From NCBI GenBank assembly GCA_964558975.1, contig CAZLFQ010000005.1:1-56430 (forward strand): a DNA stretch of 56,430 nt, read 5' to 3'. Positions 1 to 8,897 of this stretch are shown here, in pieces (within the stretch, counting starts at the first letter, position 1; each line of letters starts with the position of its first letter). A program made the position numbers and the translations under genes. Source of the stretch: CAZLFQ01 sp964558975 (GTDB lineage Bacteria > Pseudomonadota > Alphaproteobacteria > Rickettsiales > Midichloriaceae). The notes under the pieces are model-generated. The model saw only the letters and a program-made list of their open reading frames with translations. It was not told the origin of the DNA and made no database searches.

Positions 1-341
<341 letters not shown>

Positions 342-477
342 TGATCATGCTTCAAAAAATGAAGCTATATATAAATTATTGTTACGTACTATCGTCTTAA
401 AATCTCAAATAAAATTTTAAAGTTTTTCAAAAGAACCGCTTCACTTTTTGTTTTCAATCAGTGTTGCGTGGAAAGAA

Positions 478-506
478 GTTATACATCTGATACCCACCCC
501 TGTCAA
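478..506 (-). promoter_or_regulatory. rrs sigma70 promoter
   Basis: On the minus strand TTGACA (506-501) is followed after exactly 17 bases by TATAAC (483-478). This is the best -35/-10 pair in the window. Transcription would start near 471, giving a leader of about 130 bases before the mature 16S end at 341. The remainder of the 345-744 gap is very AT-rich, and I see no gene in it before the start at 745. Confidence 0.8.
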
Positions 507-744
507 CGCCTTTTTGTAAATTTTTTTATTTTTTTTAAATCGTTGATTTTCCTATATATCGCGCTTTAAAAGGAGCACTTATCAACATTTGGATGGTTAG
601 TTTATGCATTTTTTTCTTATCTAAGTGTTCTTATTTTGCATTCGTGCACATTAAATGCGGAAAATTGCGGAAGTAAAAATTAGACAGTTGCTTTGGAAAA
701 GCAATTCTTTTATTGAACTAATATCAACTTTTAAGGTAACCAAC

Positions 745-1089
745 ATGTATCAAAGAACATTTATTCAAGGCGCTAGGAGATTTTGGGACAAACGTGATAT
801 AGATATTATTCTGGGTACTTCTTCAGCTGCGGGTGCTTATCTTGGGTACAGCACAGTTAATGCAGCCGCCCCTAGTGATACTGCACTAAAGATCAATGGA
901 GCATTAACTGGGACAACTTGCCTTAATTTAATTACGTGGGCTTGCATGCGCGTCCCTGCAATTAAAATACCCTTAGCTTTAACTGCCGTGAGTGGATATT
1001 TAGCTTTTACAGACTGCCAGAAATCTCGCCAAGGGTCTGTTGAAAAAAGCAATTCGAAAAAAACACAGCAGCCTTCTAGCGAAAGGTAG
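745..1089 (+). CDS. hypothetical small membrane protein
   Basis: This 114-residue protein is not recognised. It has a basic, aromatic N-terminus (YQRTFIQGARRFWDKRD) and then two or three hydrophobic stretches, at roughly residues 20-40, 50-70 and 75-90. The tail is short, polar and rich in Ser, Gln and Lys. An in-frame ATG lies further upstream at 655. I prefer 745 because AAGG lies at 734-737, seven bases ahead of it, and because the added residues would be unusually polar. It stands alone between the rrs promoter and the cytochrome bd genes. It could be a small inner-membrane protein, but nothing points to a specific function. Confidence 0.55.
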   Translation: MYQRTFIQGARRFWDKRDIDIILGTSSAAGAYLGYSTVNAAAPSDTALKINGALTGTTCLNLITWACMRVPAIKIPLALTAVSGYLAFTDCQKSRQGSVEKSNSKKTQQPSSER

Positions 1090-1130
1090 TGAGTTTATCC
1101 CATAAAACAACAAATCATGTGCTGTACACC

Positions 1131-1189
1131 CCGTCCATTAGATGGTATTATCTACTCAGCTAACAGATAATGGTCACCATAATGGACGG
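1131..1189 (+). promoter_or_regulatory. long inverted repeat covering the cydA start codon
   Basis: CCGTCCATTA (1131-1140) is perfectly complementary to TAATGGACGG (1180-1189). Inside it TGGT (1143-1146) can pair with ACCA (1176-1179), and ATTATCT (1147-1153) with AGATAAT (1165-1171), leaving an 11-base loop. The outer 3' arm contains the probable cydA ATG (1182), and the alternative ATG at 1170 is also within the structure. The pairing is read directly from the sequence; a role in translational control is inferred. Confidence 0.55.
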
Positions 1190-2570
1190 ACACGAGTTAA
1201 CGCTAATTCTTTCAAGAATCCAATTTGCATTCACAATTTCTTTTCACATAATTTTCCCAGCATTCACAATTGGGCTAGCAAGCTTCTTAGCTGTGCTCGA
1301 GGGATTATATTTATATACAAATAAAAAACTTTTCCTAAATCTCTACAAATTCTGGGTAAAGATTTTTGCACTTAGCTTTGCATTTGGCGTGGTTTCTGGA
1401 ATTGTAATGTCATACCAATTCGGAACAAACTGGGCAGAACTTTCAATTCGTGCAGGAAATATTTTAGGACCATTATTAGGTTATGAGGTATTAACTGCAT
1501 TCTTTTTAGAAGCTTCATTCTTAGGAATCATGCTATTTGGCATTGGCCGCGTTAGTAAAAACATGCACTTTGCATCGACAGTGATAGTGGCGGTTGGAAC
1601 TTTAATTTCCGCATTTTGGATTTTATCAGCAAATAGCTGGATGCACACCCCTCAAGGGATTCGTGTTGATGAAAACGGAATTTTATTTCCTGTAAGTTGG
1701 GCAGATATAGTTTTCAATCCATCATTCCCATATCGTTTTATACATATGATGCTCGCCTGCTATTTAACAACAGCATTCGTAGTTCTAGGCACTGGCGCAT
1801 ATTATATTTTGCGAAAAAAATTCGCAAATGAATCAAAAGTAATGATGATAATGGCGCTCAGCATGGTAATTCTAGCTGCGCCTACACAAATTGTTATGGG
1901 CGATCTGCACGGGTTAAATACATTGAAACATCAGCCAGTAAAAGTTTCAGCGATGGAAGGTTTATGGGAAACTGAAAAAGGTGCAGGCTTAAAACTGTTT
2001 GGCTTGCCAGATGCAGAAACAGAAACAACAAAATACGCTATAGAAATTCCAAAACTTGCCAGCCTGATTCTAACACACGATTTAGATGGCGAAGTAAAAG
2101 GCTTAAAACATTGGGATAAATCTGAGCGCCCACCAGTAGCTATGGTATTCTTCGCGTTCCGCATAATGGTTGGAATTGGAATGTTAATGTTGCTTACTGC
2201 TGCGCTTGGCCTGCTATTGCTTTATAGAAAAACTCTATTTACAAACCGTTACTATCTTCAGTTCTGCAGATTGATGGCGCCAGCAGGTTTCGTTGCCTTA
2301 TTAAGCGGGTGGATAGTAACAGAAGTTGGTAGGCAGCCTTATATTATATACGGAATATTAAAAACCAAAGATGCGATTTCACCTTCAATAAATCATATTC
2401 AATCAGCCATTTCACTCGGCAGCTTTGTTGCCATCTACACCTTAGTTTTCGGTGCTGGTTTATATTATTTATTCAAACTAGTAGAAAAAGGACCAGAAGA
2501 AGATTTAGAAATTTTTGGCTCACATAGCTTTACCAAGCCGCAGCCACTCATACATATTTTCAAGAGGTAG
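1182..2570 (+). CDS. cydA: cytochrome bd-type quinol oxidase subunit I (CIO type)
   Basis: This is subunit I of the cytochrome bd family, which oxidises quinol and reduces oxygen to water in the inner membrane without pumping protons. The protein of about 462 residues starts with the family N-terminus SRIQFAFTISFHIIFP, in which H22 matches the conserved haem ligand. It carries the GRQP signature near residue 383 and about nine membrane segments. It is clearly shorter than the E. coli protein (522 residues), which fits the short-Q-loop, cyanide-insensitive (CioA-like) branch. I start at ATG 1182 because the protein then begins MDGHEL, as relatives do; ATG 1170 is possible. No good ribosome site is visible, and the start lies in a long inverted repeat. 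cydB follows after one base. Confidence 0.93.
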   Translation: MDGHELTLILSRIQFAFTISFHIIFPAFTIGLASFLAVLEGLYLYTNKKLFLNLYKFWVKIFALSFAFGVVSGIVMSYQFGTNWAELSIRAGNILGPLLGYEVLTAFFLEASFLGIMLFGIGRVSKNMHFASTVIVAVGTLISAFWILSANSWMHTPQGIRVDENGILFPVSWADIVFNPSFPYRFIHMMLACYLTTAFVVLGTGAYYILRKKFANESKVMMIMALSMVILAAPTQIVMGDLHGLNTLKHQPVKVSAMEGLWETEKGAGLKLFGLPDAETETTKYAIEIPKLASLILTHDLDGEVKGLKHWDKSERPPVAMVFFAFRIMVGIGMLMLLTAALGLLLLYRKTLFTNRYYLQFCRLMAPAGFVALLSGWIVTEVGRQPYIIYGILKTKDAISPSINHIQSAISLGSFVAIYTLVFGAGLYYLFKLVEKGPEEDLEIFGSHSFTKPQPLIHIFKR

Positions 2571-2571
2571 T

Positions 2572-3594
2572 ATGGATATTTTACAGAACATAGATCTCGC
2601 AATTGTTTGGTCAGGCATCTTAGCACTCGCCATAATAATGTACGTTTTGCTGGATGGATTCGATTTAGGAATTGGAATTTTATCAAAATATGCCAAGGAC
2701 GAAAAGGACCAAGCACGCATGATCAATTCCATCGCCCCATTTTGGGATGGAAATGAAACGTGGCTAATTCTTGGTGGCGGCTGCTTGCTAATTGGCTTTC
2801 CAGTGGCATACGCAATAATCTTGCAAGCACTTTACTTGCCAATAATATTTATGCTTCTCGGCCTTATTTTAAGAGGCGTAGCGTTTGAATTTATTTTCAA
2901 GTCATCAGGTAGTCAACGAAAAATATGGGTCAACTTTTTTCACTATGGCTCAATATGCGCAAGCTTTTTCCAAGGAGTAATACTAGGAGAATTCATCCAA
3001 GGTTTTACTATTGAAGATAAAAGGTTTGTTGGAAGCTCTATGGATTGGCTTAATCCCTTTTGTCTAATAGTGGGGGCAGCAATTGTTGCAGGATACACCT
3101 TACTTGGTAGCGGTTGGCTGGTTATGAAAACAACAGGCAAAATTCATGACTGGGGTAGGAAGATGTCTACCTATTCAACGTTTGTTGTTCTATTTTTCAT
3201 GTTGGTTGTTAGTGTATATTTACCATTTGTAAATGCCGAAATCTTCGATAGATGGTTTAGCTTACCAAATTTCTACTATCTTGCCCCAGTTCCTATAATC
3301 ACTTTTTTTGTAGCAATGTTGCTTGTATATAACAATTTTAATCCAAAAAAAGACCATTACCCTTTTGTCCTTAGCATTCTTATGTTCCTTTTGGGTTACA
3401 TAGGGCTAGCTATCAGTATTTTTCCGTGGATTGCTCCACATTCTTTAACTATTTGGGACTGCTTGGCTGCACGCGAATCTATTGAAATTTCAATCATTGG
3501 TGTAGTTGGCATCCTACCAGTCATATTAATTTATACCGCATATAACTACTACGTATTCAGGGGTAAGGTTTCTCATGAAAGCATGTACAAATAA
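2572..3594 (+). CDS. cydB: cytochrome bd-type quinol oxidase subunit II
   Basis: CydB is the second membrane subunit of cytochrome bd. This copy has 340 residues and about eight or nine transmembrane segments. The N-terminal part reads VLLDGFDLGIGIL, followed by PFWDGNETWLILGGG, both hallmarks of CydB. The start at 2572 is supported by AGAGG at 2562-2566 and by the one-base gap after the cydA stop. A longer open frame reaching back to 2515 would overlap cydA and is not used. The 3' end overlaps a 41-residue third subunit gene by 20 bases, so cydA, cydB and that gene form one operon. Confidence 0.95.
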   Translation: MDILQNIDLAIVWSGILALAIIMYVLLDGFDLGIGILSKYAKDEKDQARMINSIAPFWDGNETWLILGGGCLLIGFPVAYAIILQALYLPIIFMLLGLILRGVAFEFIFKSSGSQRKIWVNFFHYGSICASFFQGVILGEFIQGFTIEDKRFVGSSMDWLNPFCLIVGAAIVAGYTLLGSGWLVMKTTGKIHDWGRKMSTYSTFVVLFFMLVVSVYLPFVNAEIFDRWFSLPNFYYLAPVPIITFFVAMLLVYNNFNPKKDHYPFVLSILMFLLGYIGLAISIFPWIAPHSLTIWDCLAARESIEISIIGVVGILPVILIYTAYNYYVFRGKVSHESMYK

Positions 3595-3700
3595 AAAGAC
3601 TAAACAAATATTGTGGTTCATCAGCCTTTGGGCAGCAAGTCTTTTATCCTTTTTAGCAATGACATGGATTTTAAAATTGATCATGAAAACTCTTGCATGA
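3575..3700 (+). CDS. DUF2474-like small subunit of cytochrome bd
   Basis: A 41-residue frame begins inside the end of cydB and is preceded by GGGGTAAGG (3561-3569). Its product has a basic N-terminus (MKACTNKKTKQ) and one transmembrane helix holding LWAASLLSFLAMTW. That Trp-Ala-Ala-Ser pattern is typical of DUF2474 proteins, which are encoded directly after cioAB/cydAB in many Proteobacteria. By analogy with CydX it probably stabilises the oxidase. The gene is too short for ordinary gene calling. Its stop at 3698-3700 lies 38 bases before the rimP leader hairpin, so it closes the bd operon. The family assignment is from memory of the motif and not from a search. Confidence 0.75.
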   Translation: MKACTNKKTKQILWFISLWAASLLSFLAMTWILKLIMKTLA

Positions 3701-3737
3701 TCTAATCAAACAAGCTAGAATATCTTCAAGTTTTTAT

Positions 3738-3764
3738 AGGTGGGCAGTGCCCACCTTTTATTTT
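3738..3764 (+). terminator. rimP leader hairpin / terminator-like attenuator
   Basis: An 8-bp GC-rich stem, AGGTGGGC (3738-3745) with GCCCACCT (3749-3756), encloses a three-base loop and runs straight into TTTTATTTT. The form is that of an intrinsic terminator. It ends the cydAB operon and sits 12 bases ahead of the rimP start. Alphaproteobacteria commonly carry a GGGC/GCCC hairpin at exactly this spot (the rimP-leader class), so it may also attenuate the rimP-nusA-infB operon. Confidence 0.7.
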
Positions 3765-3776
3765 GGGTTAAAGTTA

Positions 3777-4292
3777 ATGAATGTTTATCAAACACAATTA
3801 GAGTCAAAGTTGCTTGATATACTTGCACCATCAATAGCTGATATGGGTTATGAATTCATACGTATAAGAGTGGGCGGGGGATCAAAGCGCAAACATTTGC
3901 AAATAATGCTCGATAGGCAAGATGGTACTGCTTTAACAGTAGATGATTGCGAAAAAGTAAGCAAACATACGTCTGTACTTTTAGACGTTGAAGACCCAAT
4001 TGAGCAAGAGTACATATTAGAAGTAAGCTCAGCAGGCCTTAATAGACCTCTTACAAGAGCAAAAGATTTTATAAAGTATACAGGACATCTTTGTAAACTT
4101 ACTTTGAAAATTAGTCACAATGGCCAAAGAAATTTTACAGGATCTATAACTAATGCGATGGACGAAGAATTCACTTTCCTAGAAAAAGATACAAATGAAA
4201 GTTTCAACTTTCCTTATTCAAATGTGTCAGATGCGCATTTGATTTTTGAAGAAAAAAAGAATAACAAATTTAAACCTAAAAGTAGGAGATAA
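3777..4292 (+). CDS. rimP: ribosome maturation factor RimP
   Basis: RimP is needed for assembly of the 30S ribosomal subunit. The 171-residue product shows the family core: YEFIRIRVGGGSKRK near residue 25, then QIMLDRQDGTALTVDDCEKVSKHTSVLLDVEDP and EYILEVSSAGLNRPL. The last of these is the most conserved RimP segment. An open frame extends upstream to 3693, but that part would run through the leader hairpin, so the ATG at 3777 is chosen. The start has only a weak upstream ribosome site. nusA follows after two bases, giving the standard alphaproteobacterial order rimP-nusA-infB-rbfA. Confidence 0.95.
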   Translation: MNVYQTQLESKLLDILAPSIADMGYEFIRIRVGGGSKRKHLQIMLDRQDGTALTVDDCEKVSKHTSVLLDVEDPIEQEYILEVSSAGLNRPLTRAKDFIKYTGHLCKLTLKISHNGQRNFTGSITNAMDEEFTFLEKDTNESFNFPYSNVSDAHLIFEEKKNNKFKPKSRR

Positions 4293-4294
4293 AG

Positions 4295-5899
4295 ATGGCA
4301 GCACAACCTAGATTAGATTCATCATTTGGAAGTACTGAGCTAATTCAAATTGCAGATGCAGTTGCTCGTGAAAAAAGCATTTCAAGAGAAGAGGTTTTGA
4401 AAGCTTTAGAGGAAGCAATTCGTGTTGCGGCTCGTAGAAAATATGGTCACGAACATTCTGTTAGGGCTGAGATTGATCGCAAAACTGGCGAAGTCAGACT
4501 TTTTAGAGAAATGCGTGTAATTGACCCAAACGAAGAAGTTGTTGTAGCTGAAGAAACTGAAGAACAAAATCTCGAACCATTAGATTCTCATGCACGTTAT
4601 TTAAAAGAAATGAATACAATTTCTTTGAAAGATGCTCGTATTAAAAAATCTGACGCTGAAATCGGTGAAATTCTTTCCGAGCCACTACCTCCTATCGATT
4701 TAGGAAGAGTAGCAGCTCAGTCAGCAAAACAAGTGATCACTTATAGAGTTAGAGAGATTGAGCGCAACAACCAATTCGACGAATTCAAAGATAAAGTCGG
4801 ACAAATCGTTAGTGGCGTTGTTGAAAAAGTTGAGTATGGAAATGCGATTGTGAAACTTGGAAGTGCTGAAGGCATGCTGCGACGCGAGTTCATGATCAGG
4901 AATGAAAAAGTCAAACAAGGCGAGAGAATCCGCGCTTATCTTTTTGAAGTTAATAAAGATAATAAAAGCCACCAGATTCAATTATCGAGAACTCATAGCG
5001 AATTCCTTGCAGCATTATTTGCACAAGAAGTTCCAGAAATTTATGATCGTATCATCGAGATCAAAGCTATTGCACGCGATCCTGGTTCAAGAGCAAAAAT
5101 TGCAGTATTCTCATCAGATAGCTCAATTGACCCTGTAGGTTCATGTGTTGGTATGAGAGGTGCGAGAGTTCAAGCTGTTATAAATGAACTTAATGGCGAG
5201 AAAATTGATATTATTCAATGGTCATCAGATCCAGCAACAATGGTAGTAAATGCTCTATCTCCTGCGGAAGTTTCCAAAGTTATTATTGATGAAGATAAAA
5301 AACGTATTGAAATCGTAGTACCAGATGAACAGTTAAGTATTGCTATTGGTAAACGTGGTCAAAACGTTCGCTTGGCATCAAAACTAATCGGATGGCAGAT
5401 TGATGTTCTAACCGAACAAACAGAATCTAAACGTAGAACTGATGAGTTTGCTGCAATTACTAAAAAATTCATGGAAGCATTAGATGTTGAAGAAATTTTA
5501 GCACAGCTACTTGCATCTGAAGGATTCACATCGATTCAAGATTTAATCGATGCTGGTGTTGCAGAATTAGGTTCTATAGAAGGACTAGATGAAGGCATCG
5601 CTGCTGAGCTTATAAATCGTGCGATATCTTACGCTGAAACTCACGATGATGCTGCACAAGCTCCTGTGATTCCTGTAGAAGTAAGCGCTTCTAAACTGGA
5701 TAAAAATTTGCTAGCCATTAATGGAATGTCAGAAGAAATTGCGAGTAAATTATATTCAACTGGCGTTAGAACTATTAATGATTTTGCTGATCTTTCTAGA
5801 GATGAATTTGTTGAGAAGATCACAGATTCTGGACTGGAAGAAGAGCAAATCGATAAAATGATTATGGCAGCACGTAATGCTACATATTTTAACAAATAA
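4295..5899 (+). CDS. nusA: transcription termination/antitermination protein NusA
   Basis: NusA binds RNA polymerase and modulates pausing, termination and antitermination. The 534-residue protein has all expected domains. The N-terminal polymerase-binding domain covers about residues 8-135. An S1 domain follows near 165-230 (GQIVSGVVEKVEYGNAIVKL). The KH pair follows, with DPVGSCVGMRGARVQAV and LSIAIGKRGQNVRLASKL. Two C-terminal acidic repeats end the protein, the second reading LLAINGMSEEIASKLYSTG. The start has an AGGAG site at 4284-4288. It is cotranscribed with rimP. No ylxR or ribosomal L7Ae-like gene lies between nusA and infB, unlike in many other alphaproteobacteria. Confidence 0.98.
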   Translation: MAAQPRLDSSFGSTELIQIADAVAREKSISREEVLKALEEAIRVAARRKYGHEHSVRAEIDRKTGEVRLFREMRVIDPNEEVVVAEETEEQNLEPLDSHARYLKEMNTISLKDARIKKSDAEIGEILSEPLPPIDLGRVAAQSAKQVITYRVREIERNNQFDEFKDKVGQIVSGVVEKVEYGNAIVKLGSAEGMLRREFMIRNEKVKQGERIRAYLFEVNKDNKSHQIQLSRTHSEFLAALFAQEVPEIYDRIIEIKAIARDPGSRAKIAVFSSDSSIDPVGSCVGMRGARVQAVINELNGEKIDIIQWSSDPATMVVNALSPAEVSKVIIDEDKKRIEIVVPDEQLSIAIGKRGQNVRLASKLIGWQIDVLTEQTESKRRTDEFAAITKKFMEALDVEEILAQLLASEGFTSIQDLIDAGVAELGSIEGLDEGIAAELINRAISYAETHDDAAQAPVIPVEVSASKLDKNLLAINGMSEEIASKLYSTGVRTINDFADLSRDEFVEKITDSGLEEEQIDKMIMAARNATYFNK

Positions 5900-5901
5900 A
5901 G

Positions 5902-5930
5902 TATCATTGTGATTATAATTCACAGTGATA
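5902..5930 (+). promoter_or_regulatory. 11-bp hairpin in the nusA-infB gap
   Basis: TATCATTGTGA (5902-5912) pairs with TCACAGTGATA (5920-5930) over a seven-base loop, with a single G-U wobble. No T-run follows on the plus strand, so it is not a classical terminator. It could be a processing site or an internal regulatory hairpin that separates nusA and infB expression. It lies 30 bases before the infB start. Confidence 0.45.
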
Positions 5931-5959
5931 AAATGCACTAAACATGTTGAGGTTGAAAA

Positions 5960-8524
5960 GTGACTGATAAAGACAAAAAACTAACTTTAGGAATCAAGCA
6001 AGGAACGCTTAGCTTAAGCAAAGCTGCTCCGTCTGAAAAATTGACTATTGCTCCAAAGTCACCTTCAACCTCACCTCAGCCGCAAAACAGAAATTCTGCA
6101 AAAGGCAAAGTTGTTGTAGTTACCAAATCTCGCGGTAATAAAAAAGTGACAATAGAACCTAATATGCTTCCATCACAATCTGGTGGTTCTTTTTTGACTG
6201 AAAATGAAAAAGAAAAACGATTAAACGCATTAAGAATGGCTGAGAAATTTAAATCTCAACAAGCCTCTCTCTCTCCTAGCAGCACAAATACACCAGAAGA
6301 AACTATTACTGAATCTTCTGCACCTGAAGCCAATACAAGCGATGAACCAATAGTTGCACAACGACCTGAAGAAAATCTACCAGAACCAGTTAAACAAATA
6401 CGTGGACTTAACGAAGTAGTCGGAAACAATAGAAATAGAGTCAGAAATTTAGATGATCTTTACAGACCTGAAAAACCAGTTGTTGAAACTGGCGTGATTG
6501 AGGCTGCCAAAGAAGATCCATCTAAAGCTAAGCCAGTAAAAGCTAAAGATGTAAAATTCAGAGAAGAAGCTGATGCTTCTGCATCTAAGAAAAGCGCAGA
6601 TGATAGAAAAGCTGGAAGAAAGCTTTCTGTAGCCCAAGTTCTTATGATGGATGAAGAAAGTGGCGCTGGTCCAATACGCAGAAGAAGCCAAGCTTCCATC
6701 ATGCGTGCACGCGATAAGGCAAGAAGAAAATACGAAAACCAAGATCAAAAACCTGCAGAAAAAGTTGTTAGAGAAGTTAGTGTTCCTGATGTAATGACTG
6801 TGCAAGAATTAGCTAATCGTATGGCTGAGAAAAGCGCAGACGTAGTCAAGACTTTAATGAAAATGGGTATGATGGTAACCGTAAACCAAACTATTGATGC
6901 TGATACAGCAGAATTGGTTATCCATGAATTAGGCCATAGAATTAAGAGAGTTACTGAAGCAGAAATTGAATCTACATTAATTCAAAAAATCGATGATTCT
7001 GCTGAATCAATGCTTCCTCGCCCTCCTGTAGTAACAGTAATGGGACACGTTGACCATGGTAAAACCTCATTACTAGATGCACTTCGTCAAACAGACGTTG
7101 CCGCTGGTGAAGCAGGTGGAATTACACAACATATTGGTGCATATCAAGTTAAAATGCATAATGGAAAAATCATTACATTCCTAGATACACCAGGTCACGA
7201 AGCATTTACCGCAATGAGAATGCGTGGCGCACAAGTTACAGACGTTGTAGTACTTGTTGTGGCTGCAGATGATGGAATAATGCAACAAACAATCGAAGCT
7301 ATTAGTCACGCAAAAGCTGCTAAGGTTCCAATAATTGTTGCTATCAACAAAATGGATAAACCAGAAGCTAATCCAACAAGAGTAAAGCAAGAGCTGCTAT
7401 CTTATGAGCTAATCTCAGAAGATATGGGTGGCGATGTAATCGTTGTTGAAGTTTCAGCTAAACAAAAACTTAATTTAGACAAGCTTGAAGAATCTATTTT
7501 GATGCAAGCAGAAATGCTTGAGCTTAAAGCCAATCCAAATCGCCTTGCTGAAGGTGCCGTCGTTGAATCAAAAGTAGATAAAGGACGCGGTCCTGTTGCA
7601 ACTCTATTAGTTCAAAAAGGAACTATAAAAGTTGGAGATATGATAGTTGCAGGCAGTGCATCAGGTAAGATTAGAGCATTAATAAATGATAAAGGTAAGT
7701 CTGTTGCAGAAGCAGGCCCATCTTCACCTATCGAAGTCTTAGGCCTAGACCAAGCTCCAGTTGCGGGTGACGACTTTATTGCTACTAAAGATGAAAAAAC
7801 AGCAAAAGATCTAGTAACGTTCCGCCAAATTCGTGAGCGCCAAAAACGAATAGTAGCTTCTAAACAACTAACGCTTGAACAGATGTTTAGCAAAGCTAAA
7901 TCAGAGGGCGCAAAAGAACTTCCAGTTATTGTTAAAGCTGACGTACAAGGTTCAGTAGAAGCTATCTGTAGTAGCTTGGAAAGATTGAATACAAGTGAAA
8001 TCGGCGTTCGTATTCTTCACTCTGCAGTTGGTGGCGTCACAGAATCTGATATTACGTTAGCAAGCGCATCAAATGCATTTGTAATTGGCTTCAACGTTCG
8101 AGCAAGCACTCAAGCTAGAGAGCTTTCCAAAGTACTTGGTGTCGATATCAAATACTACTCAATCATCTATAACTTAGTAGACGAAGTTAAAGCTGCAATG
8201 GGTGGTATGTTATCACCTACAATCAAAGAAACAACTCTTGGTTATGCTGAGATTAGAGAAGTATTCAACGTTACTAAATTCGGCAAAGTTGCTGGCTGTT
8301 ATGTAACAGAAGGTGTTATTAAACGTCATGCCCACGTTCGCTTAATTCGCGACCAAGTGGTTATTTACCAAGGTAAGTTAAAAGCATTGAAGAGATTCAA
8401 AGATGACGCAAAAGAAGTGGCTTCAGGATTCGAGTGTGGTGTTACATTTGAAAATTATGAAGATATTAAAAAAGGCGATCGTTTTGAAGCATTCGAAGTG
8501 ACAGAAGAAAGCCGCACACTCTAA
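5960..8524 (+). CDS. infB: translation initiation factor IF-2
   Basis: IF-2 is the GTPase that brings initiator tRNA to the ribosome. The 854-residue product has a long, charged, low-complexity N-terminal region (about residues 1-275) and then an IF2_N-like segment (VPDVMTVQELANRMAEKSADV). The G domain has GHVDHGKTSLLDALR near residue 361, DTPGHEAF and NKMD. Domains II to IV follow, including LPVIVKADVQGSVEAI. The start codon is GTG at 5960, with GAGG at 5949-5952 upstream. The gap of 60 bases from nusA holds a hairpin. rbfA follows after ten bases. Confidence 0.98.
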   Translation: MTDKDKKLTLGIKQGTLSLSKAAPSEKLTIAPKSPSTSPQPQNRNSAKGKVVVVTKSRGNKKVTIEPNMLPSQSGGSFLTENEKEKRLNALRMAEKFKSQQASLSPSSTNTPEETITESSAPEANTSDEPIVAQRPEENLPEPVKQIRGLNEVVGNNRNRVRNLDDLYRPEKPVVETGVIEAAKEDPSKAKPVKAKDVKFREEADASASKKSADDRKAGRKLSVAQVLMMDEESGAGPIRRRSQASIMRARDKARRKYENQDQKPAEKVVREVSVPDVMTVQELANRMAEKSADVVKTLMKMGMMVTVNQTIDADTAELVIHELGHRIKRVTEAEIESTLIQKIDDSAESMLPRPPVVTVMGHVDHGKTSLLDALRQTDVAAGEAGGITQHIGAYQVKMHNGKIITFLDTPGHEAFTAMRMRGAQVTDVVVLVVAADDGIMQQTIEAISHAKAAKVPIIVAINKMDKPEANPTRVKQELLSYELISEDMGGDVIVVEVSAKQKLNLDKLEESILMQAEMLELKANPNRLAEGAVVESKVDKGRGPVATLLVQKGTIKVGDMIVAGSASGKIRALINDKGKSVAEAGPSSPIEVLGLDQAPVAGDDFIATKDEKTAKDLVTFRQIRERQKRIVASKQLTLEQMFSKAKSEGAKELPVIVKADVQGSVEAICSSLERLNTSEIGVRILHSAVGGVTESDITLASASNAFVIGFNVRASTQARELSKVLGVDIKYYSIIYNLVDEVKAAMGGMLSPTIKETTLGYAEIREVFNVTKFGKVAGCYVTEGVIKRHAHVRLIRDQVVIYQGKLKALKRFKDDAKEVASGFECGVTFENYEDIKKGDRFEAFEVTEESRTL

Positions 8525-8534
8525 CAGGGAATTT

Positions 8535-8897
8535 ATGGTAATTAGATACGCTCAAGCTCCATCTGCAAGGCAACTGCAAACTGCGCAGTCTATTCGTGCA
8601 GCTATTGCAGAGATATTGATTAGAGGCGAGCTAGCACATCCTTTTTTTGAAAATTTAATGGTTACAGTTTCAGAAGTTAGAATCAGTCGTGACTTAAAAT
8701 TGGCAACTGCATTTCTTATTTTTCCTACTGATTCAGACAAGAAAAAACTCTTGAAATTATTCAATGATATTGCACCGCAAATTAGGAAATTAGTTACTAC
8801 TAAAATCAATATGCGCTTCTCTCCTGAACTTCGTTTTGTAATCGATGAGACTGCTGATAACGCAAAAAAGATTGATGATTTGCTGAATAAGATTTAA
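8535..8897 (+). CDS. rbfA: ribosome-binding factor A
   Basis: RbfA is a small KH-like protein that binds the 30S subunit and helps mature the 5' end of 16S rRNA. The 120-residue product fits the usual length. It shows RQLQTAQSIRAAIAEILIRGEL at the N-terminus, VTVSEVRISRDLKLATAFLIFP in the middle and MRFSPELRFVIDETADNAKKIDDLL at the end, all typical of the family. It closes the rimP-nusA-infB-rbfA operon. The truB, rpsO and pnp genes that often follow in relatives are absent here. The stop overlaps by four bases with the stop of the convergent DoxX gene. Confidence 0.95.
   Translation: MVIRYAQAPSARQLQTAQSIRAAIAEILIRGELAHPFFENLMVTVSEVRISRDLKLATAFLIFPTDSDKKKLLKLFNDIAPQIRKLVTTKINMRFSPELRFVIDETADNAKKIDDLLNKI

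Noticed and set aside
655..744. Extended N-terminus for the protein at 745
   Set aside because: The ATG at 655 lacks a ribosome site, while ATG 745 has AAGG at good spacing.
5909..5924. CRP/FNR-like site TGTGA...TCACA before infB
   Set aside because: The spacer is seven bases, not six, and the longer pairing is better explained as a hairpin.
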